From contig CP034537.1 of NCBI GenBank assembly GCA_004000515.1, forward strand, positions 1,488,001 to 1,552,000: a stretch of 64,000 bases of DNA. Reading direction: 5' to 3'. The notes under the pieces are model-generated. The model worked only from the letters and a program-made list of their open reading frames with translations, searched no databases and was not told the DNA's origin. Source of the stretch: Pseudomonas poae (GTDB lineage Bacteria; Pseudomonadota; Gammaproteobacteria; Pseudomonadales; Pseudomonadaceae). Position 1 is the first letter of the stretch, and the number at the start of each line of letters is the position of its first letter. Positions 27,470 through 35,637 of this stretch are shown piece after piece. The position numbers were made by a program, and so were the translations under genes.

Positions 27470-27858
27470 CGAGTCTTGCTGGCGTGGTCCTGGCGCCACT
27501 GGCTTAGCTCGATCACTTCGGCGCTGGGCAGCGGGGTCTTGATCTCGAACGGGTAGGGCGCCAGTTCGATCTGCGCGCTGTGAGCACCGAATTGGGTGAT
27601 AGTCCCCGGGTGGCGGGCTTCGCCGGTCACGGTGAATTCGAAGTTGTAGATGCGTGCCAGGCGCCGCCGACCATTGGCATCCTTCACAAAACCGATGCGC
27701 TTGAGCGCCACCGCGCCGTCCAGCAGCTCGATGTCGAGCTTGGCGCAATGTTGCTTGACCCGCTCCAGTGCTCGCTCGCGCAGGCCGTGGTTGTGCCACA
27801 CCCAGGCAGCACCGGTGGCTAGCAGCATCAACACGAAGATGTTTCCCAGGGTCAGCAT
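27463..27858 (-). CDS. DUF3301 single-pass membrane protein
   Basis: Protein of 131 aa starting MLTLGNIFVLMLLATGAAWV, one N-terminal membrane helix followed by a basic stretch (HNHGLRERALERVKQHC). A soluble domain follows with blocks KLDIELLDGAVALKRIGF and GRRRLARIYNFEFT. This is the DUF3301 family, widespread in gammaproteobacteria and uncharacterised. Convergent with and overlapping the COG0523 gene by seven bases, divergent from pdxY. The start is set by the membrane helix. Confidence 0.8.
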   Translation of the reverse strand: MLTLGNIFVLMLLATGAAWVWHNHGLRERALERVKQHCAKLDIELLDGAVALKRIGFVKDANGRRRLARIYNFEFTVTGEARHPGTITQFGAHSAQIELAPYPFEIKTPLPSAEVIELSQWRQDHASKTRH

Positions 27859-27975
27859 GCGAAAAACTCCAACAAAGTGAGAGCAGCTTAACTGTGTCGC
27901 CGGCCTGTCGTACAGGCTGCGTTTAGTCGCATACTGCGCGGCCAGAATTTCATTGGTTTTACGGAAATCCCCTGC

Positions 27976-28849
27976 ATGAAACGCACACCTCATCTGCTTG
28001 CGATCCAGTCTCATGTGGTCTTTGGCCACGCCGGGAACAGCGCCGCCGTATTTCCCATGCAACGCGTCGGGGTGAACGTATGGCCGCTGAACACGGTGCA
28101 GTTTTCCAACCACACTCAGTATGGCCAGTGGGCCGGAGAAGTGCTGGCGCCGCAGCAGATTCCGGCGCTGGTGGAAGGTATTGCTGCGATTGGCGAACTG
28201 GGCAACTGCGACGCGGTGCTGTCCGGTTACCTGGGCAGTGCCGACCAAGGGCGAGCGATTCTCACCGGTGTGGCGCGAATCAAAGCCATGAACCCCAAGG
28301 CGTTGTACCTGTGTGATCCGGTGATGGGGCACCCGGAAAAGGGCTGCATCGTGCCTCAGGAAGTCAGTGACTTCCTGCTGGATGAAAGCCGCCGCGATGG
28401 CTGACTTCCTGTGCCCCAACCAACTGGAGTTGGACAGTTTCGCCGGGCGCAAGCCGCAATCATTGTTCGACTGCTTGGCCATGGCCAAGGCGTTGCTGGC
28501 TCGCGGGCCGAAGGCCGTGTTGGTCAAGCATTTGGATTACCCGGGCAAATTGCCGGATGGTTTCGAGATGCTGCTGGTGACCGCTGACGGCAGCTGGCAT
28601 TTGCGCCGACCGTTGCTGGCGTTCCCGCGTCAGCCGGTAGGGGTGGGCGACCTGACATCCGGGCTGTTCCTGGCGCGGGTGTTGTTGGGCGACAGCCTGG
28701 TGGCGGCCTTCGAGTTCACCGCTGCGGCGGTGCATGAAGTGCTGCTGGAGACTCAGGCGTGTGCCAGTTACGAGCTTGAGTTGGTGCGGGCTCAGGATCG
28801 TATTGCGCATCCGCGTGTGCGCTTTGAAGCCACGCCGATCGGTCTGTAA
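27976..28849 (+). CDS. pdxY: Pyridoxal kinase PdxY (one-base frameshift)
   Basis: An extra A at 28385-28387 breaks the frame; repaired the product is 290 aa. Ribokinase-fold blocks: [54 protein letters not shown] and the ATP-site [15 protein letters not shown] with catalytic Asp. It phosphorylates pyridoxal in B6 salvage in the cytoplasm. Length equals the family norm. Followed by a REP doublet. Confidence 0.92.
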
Positions 28850-28857
28850 TTCCACAA

Positions 28858-28961
28858 ATCAAAAATGTGGGAGCGGGCTTGCTCGCGAATACGGTGTGTC
28901 AGACCCGAATGAGTTGACTGACACACTGCATTCGCGAGCAAGCCCGCTCCCACATTTTGAT
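28858..28961. repeat. REP doublet with near-perfect long arms
   Basis: ATGTGGGAGCGGGCTTGCTC at the left end and its mirror GAGCAAGCCCGCTCCCACAT at the right form arms of about 30 bases including CGCGAAT/ATTCGCG. The loop of ~40 bases itself contains GTGTGTCAG/CTGACACAC. Lies between convergent pdxY and thioesterase genes, where it could serve as a bidirectional transcript end. Confidence 0.88.
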
Positions 28962-28990
28962 TGGGTTTACAGATTTAGATTTACGGCGCT

Positions 28991-29467
28991 TCAGCCTTTG
29001 ATTTCCTGATACCGTTTCTCCAGCTCCTGGCGAATCTGCCGACGCTGCTGGGCCTGCACAAAGCGGCGCTTGTCTTCACTGTTATGCGGCTGCAACGGCG
29101 GTACGGCGGCGGGTTTACGCTGGTCGTCCACGGCTACCATAGTGAAGAAGCAACTATTGGTATGACGTACCGAACGCTCGCGGATGTTCTCGGTCACCAC
29201 CTTGATGCCCACCTCCATCGAGGTATTGCCGGTGTAGTTGACCGATGCGAGGAAGGTCACCAGCTCACCCACGTGAATCGGCTCGCGAAAAATCACCTGG
29301 TCCACGGACAATGTCACTACGTAGCGACCGGCATAACGGCTCGCACAGGCGTAGGCCACTTCGTCGAGGTACTTGAGCAGGGTGCCGCCGTGGACATTGC
29401 CAGAGAAGTTGGCCATATCAGGGGTCATCAGCACTGTCATCGACAGCTGGGCGTTTCCGGGTTCCAT
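28991..29467 (-). CDS. Acyl-CoA thioesterase (hotdog fold, YciA/BACH type)
   Basis: Protein of 158 aa from the ATG at 29467 (MEPGNAQLSMTVLMTPDMAN). The hotdog active-site block NVHGGTLLKYLDEVAYACAS carries the usual Asp/Gly-Gly pattern, with SVDQVIFREPIHVGELVTF downstream. A basic C-terminal helix (RRFVQAQQRRQIRQELEKRY) extends past the fold. It hydrolyses acyl-CoA to free acid and CoA. The in-frame upstream extension MPTTRECAMEP lacks conservation in my recollection. Divergent from the antiporter gene across 290 bases in which I see no further gene. Confidence 0.88.
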   Translation of the reverse strand: MEPGNAQLSMTVLMTPDMANFSGNVHGGTLLKYLDEVAYACASRYAGRYVVTLSVDQVIFREPIHVGELVTFLASVNYTGNTSMEVGIKVVTENIRERSVRHTNSCFFTMVAVDDQRKPAAVPPLQPHNSEDKRRFVQAQQRRQIRQELEKRYQEIKG

Positions 29468-29757
29468 AGCACACTCACGGGTTGTAGGCATTGGTTGGGG
29501 GCACCTCTGCGGGTGCTGGAATCTTTGCTGCGCCTTCCTTAACGGGACGCTGGTAGGCGGCCTGCCGTCACGCCTGCGCCGATCTGTTTCCATATATTGC
29601 ACCGGCTTTCTGCTGGAAGTCGCGGTGTTAACCTGCAAAAGCCCATCTCAGGGCATTTCTTACGATTTAGGCAGACTTTTCCTTCCGCATTTTGCGACCG
29701 TTTAAAGGTGCGCGTGGAAGTGGGAAAAGCGCCAGTACCCTCAAGGAGCCCCTCGCC

Positions 29758-31521
29758 ATGCACGCCATCAGCTTTATCCAGGACTTGGCCGTGATCATGT
29801 TGGTGGCAGGGGTTGTCACCATCCTGTTTCACCGCCTCAAACAGCCGGTGGTGCTGGGCTACATCGTCGCCGGCTTTATCATCGGCCCCCACACCCCACC
29901 GTTTGGCCTGATCCACGACGAAGACACCATCAAGACCCTCGCCGAGCTGGGGGTGATCTTCCTGATGTTTTGCCTGGGCCTGGAGTTCAGCCTGCGCAAA
30001 CTGTTCAAGGTCGGCGCTACGGCGTTTATCGCGGCGTTCCTGGAGATCATCCTGATGATCTGGATCGGCTACGAGATCGGGCGCTGGTTCGACTGGAACA
30101 CCATGGACTCGCTGTTCCTCGGTGCGATTCTGGCCATTTCCTCCACCACCATCATCGTCAAGGCCCTCAACGACTTGAAGATGAAGAACCAACGCTTCGC
30201 GCAGCTGATTTTCGGCGTGTTGATCGTGGAAGACATCCTGGGTATCGGCATTATCGCCTTGCTGTCGAGCATCGCCGTCAGTGGTACGGTCAGCTCCGGC
30301 GAGGTGTTTTCCACGGTCGGCAAGCTTTCGCTGTTCATGATCGTTGCGCTGGTGATCGGCATTTTGCTGGTACCGCGCCTGCTGGCCTACGTGGCCAAGT
30401 TCGAAAGCAACGAGATGCTGCTGATTACCGTACTCGGCCTGTGTTTCGGCTTCTGCCTGCTGGTGGTCAAGTTGGAATACAGCATGGTGCTGGGCGCCTT
30501 CCTGATTGGCGCGATCATGGCCGAATCCCGTCAATTGATTAAGATCGAGCGCCTGATCGAGCCGGTTCGCGACATGTTCAGCGCGATCTTCTTTGTGGCA
30601 ATCGGCCTGATGATCGACCCGCAGATCCTGCTGCAATACGCCTGGCCGATTGCGGTGATCACCGTGGCGGTGGTGTTGGGCAAGATGTTGTCCTGCGGCC
30701 TGGGCGCGTTTATCGCCGGCAATGATGGCCGTACCTCACTGCGCGTGGGCATGGGGCTGTCACAGATTGGTGAGTTTTCCTTCATCATCGCGGCGCTGGG
30801 GATGACCCTGCAGGTGACCAGCGACTTCCTTTACCCGGTGGCGGTGGCGGTATCGGCGATCACCACGTTGTTGACCCCTTACCTGATTCGCGGCGCCGAC
30901 CCGTTGTCGTTGAAGATTGCGGCGGTGATGCCCAAGCGTATGAGCCGCGTATTCGGCATGTATGGCGAATGGCTGCGCAGCATTCAGCCGCAGGGTGAGG
31001 GTGCGATGCTGGCGTCGATGATCCGCAAGATCATCCTGCAGGTGGGGGTGAACCTGGCGTTGGTGGTGGCGATCTTCTTCACCGGCAGTTTTTTTGCGGC
31101 GCGCATTGGTGGCTACCTGGAGGGCTGGGTCAGCGATCCAAGCTGGCAGAAGGCGTTGATCTGGGGTGGGGCGTTGCTGCTGTCGCTGCCGTTCCTGATT
31201 GCGGCGTATCGCAAGCTCAAGGCGTTGTCGATGCTGCTGGCGGAGATGAGCGTGAAGCCGGAGATGGCCGGGCGGCATACCCAGAGGGTACGACGGGTGA
31301 TCGCGGAGCTGATCCCGATCCTGTCGCTGCTGGTGATCTTCCTGCTATTGGCAGCCTTGTCGGCCAGTATTCTGCCGACCAACAAGTTGCTGGTATTGAT
31401 CGCCGTGGTCACGGCGGCGGTGGCGGCCGTGCTCTGGCGCTGGTTCATCCGCGTGCATACGCGGATGCAGGTCGCTTTGCTGGAGACGCTGGATAACCAT
31501 AAGGATACGGCGGAGCACTAG
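29758..31521 (+). CDS. CPA2 cation:proton antiporter (KefB/RosB-like)
   Basis: Protein of 587 aa; start at 29758 set by AAGGAG 11 bases upstream. The N-terminal ~390 residues are a Na/H-exchanger domain: LKQPVVLGYIVAGFIIGPHT, ELGVIFLMFCLGLEFSLRKL, ISSTTIIVKALNDL and GMGLSQIGEFSFIIAALG. About 190 further residues contain additional membrane helices (SLLVIFLLLAALSASILPTN) instead of the cytosolic TrkA-N/RCK domain found in KefB or KefC. It exchanges K+ or Na+ for protons at the inner membrane. The ion is not evident. Downstream 31522-31601 shows only a degenerate hairpin. Confidence 0.88.
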   Translation: MHAISFIQDLAVIMLVAGVVTILFHRLKQPVVLGYIVAGFIIGPHTPPFGLIHDEDTIKTLAELGVIFLMFCLGLEFSLRKLFKVGATAFIAAFLEIILMIWIGYEIGRWFDWNTMDSLFLGAILAISSTTIIVKALNDLKMKNQRFAQLIFGVLIVEDILGIGIIALLSSIAVSGTVSSGEVFSTVGKLSLFMIVALVIGILLVPRLLAYVAKFESNEMLLITVLGLCFGFCLLVVKLEYSMVLGAFLIGAIMAESRQLIKIERLIEPVRDMFSAIFFVAIGLMIDPQILLQYAWPIAVITVAVVLGKMLSCGLGAFIAGNDGRTSLRVGMGLSQIGEFSFIIAALGMTLQVTSDFLYPVAVAVSAITTLLTPYLIRGADPLSLKIAAVMPKRMSRVFGMYGEWLRSIQPQGEGAMLASMIRKIILQVGVNLALVVAIFFTGSFFAARIGGYLEGWVSDPSWQKALIWGGALLLSLPFLIAAYRKLKALSMLLAEMSVKPEMAGRHTQRVRRVIAELIPILSLLVIFLLLAALSASILPTNKLLVLIAVVTAAVAAVLWRWFIRVHTRMQVALLETLDNHKDTAEH

Positions 31522-31601
31522 GGTGTGTTGCCTGGATTGGGGCTGCTTCGCAGCCCAGCGCGAGGCGAGCTCGCTCACTACACAAGCGTGCTCACCGGCT
31601 A

Positions 31602-32009
31602 TCAGCTTTCCAGCCAGACGTCCCGCGCCCAGTGCCACACTGATTCCCAGGTTTCCTCGGTGACGATTTCTTCTTCGCCAGACCACAGCACCACGGTGCC
31701 GTCTTCTTCAACGCAGTAGTAGTCGTCGCCGTCCTGGCAGATCGGGATCAGGCTGCGGTCGACACCGGCGTCCCAGGCGTTGGCGGCAACGTCCGGCAGG
31801 TAGGTGTGGGATTGCGGGTCAGTGACGGTCACTGGCTCCAGGCTGCCGTAGACCACGTCGCTGACGGTCAGCAGGAATTCACGGAAGACAAACGGGATGT
31901 CGATGAACAGCTGTTCCTCGATTTCCACCAGCAGGTCTTCGTCAGGCAGTTCCAGAGGAACCGGGACCGGTTCGTTGGCTTCACGCAATTGTTCGATGAT
32001 TTCTTCCAC
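31602..32009 (-). CDS. SMI1/KNR4-family protein
   Basis: Protein of 135 aa, strongly acidic, with the SMI1/KNR4 core: LPDEDLLVEIEEQLFIDIPF, REFLLTVSDVVYGSLEPVTV and LIPICQDGDDYYCVEEDGTV, ending EETWESVWHWARDVWLES. Family members act as immunity proteins or protein-interaction modules. No toxin gene is adjacent, and its place next to Tim44-like and uvrD genes appears conserved in Pseudomonas, so a housekeeping role is more likely. Function unknown. Confidence 0.85.
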   Translation of the reverse strand: MEEIIEQLREANEPVPVPLELPDEDLLVEIEEQLFIDIPFVFREFLLTVSDVVYGSLEPVTVTDPQSHTYLPDVAANAWDAGVDRSLIPICQDGDDYYCVEEDGTVVLWSGEEEIVTEETWESVWHWARDVWLES

Positions 32010-32091
32010 GGCCGGGATCCTCTTGCTAGATGGCGCGGTTTATAGGGGCGTTTTATACAGTAGCTCGCTATAAGTGCAACCGTGAAATAGA

Positions 32092-32119
32092 AAACCCCGG
32101 AACATGTCCGGGGTTTTTA
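32092..32119. terminator. Rho-independent terminator, bidirectional form
   Basis: AAAACCCCGG ACATGT CCGGGGTTTT-type hairpin: CCCCGGA pairs with TCCGGGG and both flanks carry A/T runs. On the minus strand it follows the Tim44-like stop at 32146 and ends in TTTT, so it most likely terminates that gene. Confidence 0.85.
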
Positions 32120-32145
32120 TTACCAGTGGCTCAAACGTGCGGGTA

Positions 32146-33017
32146 TCAGCTGTTCTGGCGGATACCGGCGACCAGCCAAGGCTGGTTCTCGCCTTGCGGA
32201 CGTTCCATGTTCCAGCTCTCGCTGAACACTTCGCCCTGGTCGAAGCGCGAAGTCTTCGACACACCGCTGAAGGTCAGGGTGGCGATGGTCTTGTCGGCGC
32301 GATCATCCACACCTTCCAGCTGCACGCGCAGGTCGTCGATGTAGGTCGACTGGAATGCGTCACCCAGTTCAGCGCGTTCGCGCTTGAGGAACTCCAGCAA
32401 TTGCGGGGTCACGAACTCGGCGATCTTGTCCATTTCGTTCGCGTCCCAGTGCTGCTGCAGGGACTGGAAGTGGCTGCGGGCCGCTTCGACGAAACGCTCT
32501 TCGTTGAACCACGCCGGTGCGTTGATCACCGGGCGGGCTGCAGCGGCAGGCGAACCACCACCGAAGATCGAACCCATGGCTGGCTTTTGCTCGAACACTT
32601 CACGCTGCATCGGCGCGCCGGCTGGAGCCAGGTGCTCCTGCTGCTTGCGGCGACGGGCGGCGATAAAGCGGAAGATCACAAAGGCGATGACCGCCATGAT
32701 CAGGATGTCGAAGATCTGCATGCCCTGGAAGCCGCCGCCCATGAACATGGAAGCGAGCAGGCCGCCGGCCGCGATACCGGCCAGAGGGCCCAACCAGCGC
32801 GAAGCACCGCCGGCCTTGGCTGCGGCGCCAGCAGCACCGGCTGCGCCTGCGGTTGCGGCTGCACCGCCCATACCGCCGGCGGAGGGAGCCATTTGGCTGG
32901 TCTGGTGAGTCGGTGCTGCACCCGAACTTTGCCGCCACCAAAGCGTTTGGCGTTGGCGTCGATGCTCATCGTCAGGCCGATGCACAACGCCATGGCGATG
33001 CTAAGAAAACGTTTCAT
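32146..33017 (-). CDS. Tim44-like domain membrane protein (one-base frameshift)
   Basis: A base is missing in the T-run at 32928-32930; repaired the product is 290 aa. It begins with a signal/anchor (MKRFLSIAMALCIGLTMSID), a Ser/Pro-rich then Gly/Ala-rich low-complexity segment (AAATAGAAGAAGAAAKAGGA), and two membrane helices (about 75-130; GIAAGGLLASMFMGGGFQGM, then FDILIMAVIAFVIFRF). The C-terminal Tim44-like domain follows (AWFNEERFVEAARSHFQSLQ; EFVTPQLLEFLKRERAELGD). Bacterial members are uncharacterised inner-membrane proteins. Next gene upstream is uvrD, 190 bases away. Confidence 0.87.
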
Positions 33018-33150
33018 AAAGGGAATTCCCATTTGTGGATTGCACGCGCGCCATGTTGCACAGGTGTAGTGGCAGTGGCTAGCGGCATAATGTTTCGGGC
33101 TTTTGCGTAAGACCGATTCAGAATGGTCTGTAGGACTTATTACAGATATT

Positions 33151-33181
33151 GGCCCGCACTCGTTAAAAACAAGGGCGGGCC
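33151..33181. other. Inverted repeat downstream of uvrD
   Basis: GGCCCGC (33151-33157) and GCGGGCC (33175-33181) flank an A-rich loop containing TTAAAAACAAG, followed on the plus strand by AAAAAG. It lies 26 bases past the uvrD stop and may help end that transcript, though the T-tract is on the wrong side for minus-strand transcription. Confidence 0.4.
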
Positions 33182-33206
33182 AAAAAGCTTCATGTTGGGA
33201 AATGTT

Positions 33207-35391
33207 TCAGACGGCTTCGAGCTTGGCGTAGCCCATCATCAGCCACTTGCTGCCTTCGGCGAAGTTCACCTGCACCCGCGCCTGGGCACCGGCGCCTTCG
33301 AAGTTGAGGATCACCCCTTCGCCAAAGATCGCATGCTTGACCTGCTGGCCAAGGCTGAACTGGGTTTCCGGAATCTCCGAGCCGGCAAACAGGCTGCTGG
33401 CGCTCTGCTGCTGGCCACCGCCGAACGGGCGGCTGACGCTGTTGGACAGGCGCACTTCCTGGATCAGCCCCTTCGGCACTTCCCGTACGAAGCGCGACAC
33501 CTTGTTGTAGGTCTCGCTGCCGTACAGGCGTCGGGTCTCGGCGTAGGTCATCACCAGGTTCTGCATCGCCCGTGTAATGCCCACGTAGGCCAGGCGGCGC
33601 TCTTCCTCAAGGCGGCCGGGTTCTTCCAGGCTCATCTTGTGGGGGAACAGGCCTTCTTCCATGCCTACCAGGAACACGTACGGAAACTCCAGGCCCTTGG
33701 CGCTGTGCAAGGTCATCAGCTGGATACTGTCTTCATGCTCGTCGGCCTGGGTATCGCCGGCTTCCAGCGACGCATGGCCAAGGAACGCGGCGAGCGGGGT
33801 CAGCTCTTCGTCTTCCTCGGTGTTTTCGAATGCACGGGCGGCGCTGACCAGTTCCTCAAGGTTTTCTACCCGGGCCTGGCCTTTCTCGCCTTTTTTCCGC
33901 TTCGTGATAAGCGATCAACCCAGACTGCTCGATCACCGTCTGGGTCATCAAGTGCAGGGGCATTTCCGCGCATTTGGCAGCCAGATTCTCGATCAGCTCG
34001 ACAAACACCCCCAGGGCGCCGGCCGCACGACCGGTCAGGCCTTTATTGGCGATGAGCAAGCGCATGGCTTCCCACATCGACACATCGGCATGGCGCGCAT
34101 GGTCGCGGATGGCTTCGACGGTTTTTTTCGCCGATGCCGCGGGCCGGGATGTTGATCACCCGCTCCAGCGCCGCATCGTTGCCACGGCCTTCCAGCAAGC
34201 GCAGGTAGGCCATGGCGTTCTTGATTTCCGCACGCTCGAAGAAGCGCTGGCCGCCGTAGATGCGGTACGGGATGCGTTCGCGCAGCAGGGCTTCTTCCAG
34301 CACTCGTGATTGGGCGTTGGAGCGGTACAGAATCGCGATATCGCTGCGTGCCAGGCCGGTTTTCAGGGCGCTTTCGATGGTTTCCACCACGTAGCGCGCT
34401 TCATCGTGCTCGTTGAACGCGGCGTACAGGTTGATCGCTTCGCCTTCGCCGCCGTCGGTCCACAGCTCTTTGCCCAGGCGCCCGGTGTTGTTGGCGATCA
34501 AGGCGTTGGCGGCCTTGAGGATGCCGGCAGTGGAGCGATAGTTCTGCTCCAGGCGGATGGTGACCGCGTCCGGGAAGTCTTCGGAATACTGGTAGATGTT
34601 TTCGATTTTCGCGCCACGCCAGCCGTAGATCGACTGGTCGTCGTCGCCCACCACCATCAAGCTGTCGCCGCCTTTTGCCAGTAGGCGCAACCAGGCGTAC
34701 TGCACGGCGTTGGTGTCTTGGAACTCGTCCACCAGGATGTGCCGGAAGCGTTTCTGGTAATGGGCCAGCAAGCCTGGGTTGTCTCGCCAAAGGTCGAGGG
34801 CGCGCAGCAGCAGCTCGGAGAAGTCGATCACACCGGCGCGAACGCAGGCGGCCTCGTAGGCTTCGTAAATGCTGCGCATGGTGGCCAGGAACAGATCACC
34901 GCTGGCCTGGATATGCTGAGGGCGCAGGCCTTCGTCTTTCTGGCCGTTGATGAACCATTGGGCCTGGCGTGCCGGCCAACGTTGTTCGTCGAGGCCCAGC
35001 TCGCGGATCACCCGCTTGACCAGGCGTTGCTGGTCATCGCTGTCGAGAATCTGGAAGGTTTGGGCGAGGCCCGCTTCCTGCCAGTGCGCTCGCAACAGGC
35101 GGTGCGCCAGGCCGTGGAAGGTGCCCACCCACATGCCGGCCGGGCTGATGCCCATCAACTGCTCGATGCGATGGCGCATCTCGGCAGCGGCCTTGTTGGT
35201 GAACGTCACCGACAGGATGGAGTGCGGGGACGCGTTTTCGACCTGGATCAACCAGGCGATACGGTGCACCAGCACTCGGGTTTTGCCGGAGCCAGCACCG
35301 GCCAGGACCAACTGACGGCCAACGGGGCGGCTACGGCCTGGCGTTGGGCATCGTTGAGGGAGTTCAGCAGAAGGGAGAGATCATCGCGCAT
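33207..35391 (-). CDS. uvrD: DNA helicase II UvrD (three one-base frameshifts)
   Basis: Extra bases in T-runs at 33891-33896 and 34122-34128 and a missing base near 35323 split the gene; repaired it is 727 aa, the normal length. Starts MRDDLSLLLNSLNDAQRQAV. Superfamily I motifs in order: AGAGSGKTRVL (Walker A), ILVDEFQDTN (Walker B), VGDDDQSIYGWRGA, RLEQNYRST, TLHSAKGLEFPYVFLVGMEE and EEERRLAYVGITRAM. It unwinds DNA 3' to 5' in mismatch and nucleotide-excision repair. Three separate indels in an essential-type repair gene are strong evidence that the frameshifts are sequence errors. Confidence 0.95.
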
Positions 35392-35637
35392 CGGCGCATT
35401 CTATGGCCCTCGGGGAGTGGGGCAAACACCAATACCGCTTGGTCGACGGAAAACATTCGGGGTGATGACCGGTCGGTCAATGGCCACAGCCCCCGCAGCG
35501 TCTTGCTCAAGCCGTCTAGTCCTTAAGTTTGCGACTAATGACCCAGAGGTTTTTATGACTTAGAGCAGTTTGGCCCAAGCGTTTGCTTGTGTATGCTCCG
35601 TCGACGTTTCGGGCTCACCATTATAAGAACACTGCCT

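Noticed and set aside
29539..30636. A 365-codon open frame on the minus strand, Gln/Asp/His-rich
   Set aside because: Antisense to the CPA2 antiporter; no domain and low-complexity composition typical of a shadow frame.
31522..31601. REP or terminator after the antiporter
   Set aside because: Only short imperfect pairing (GCTGCTTCGCAGC) with no T-run; too weak to annotate.
31602..32009. SMI1/KNR4 protein as immunity partner of a toxin
   Set aside because: No polymorphic toxin or effector gene is adjacent; neighbours are core genes.
33207..35391. uvrD as a pseudogene
   Set aside because: Three independent one-base indels, each in or beside a short run, and a repaired length of exactly 727 aa point to sequence error; the same pattern occurs in many other core genes here.
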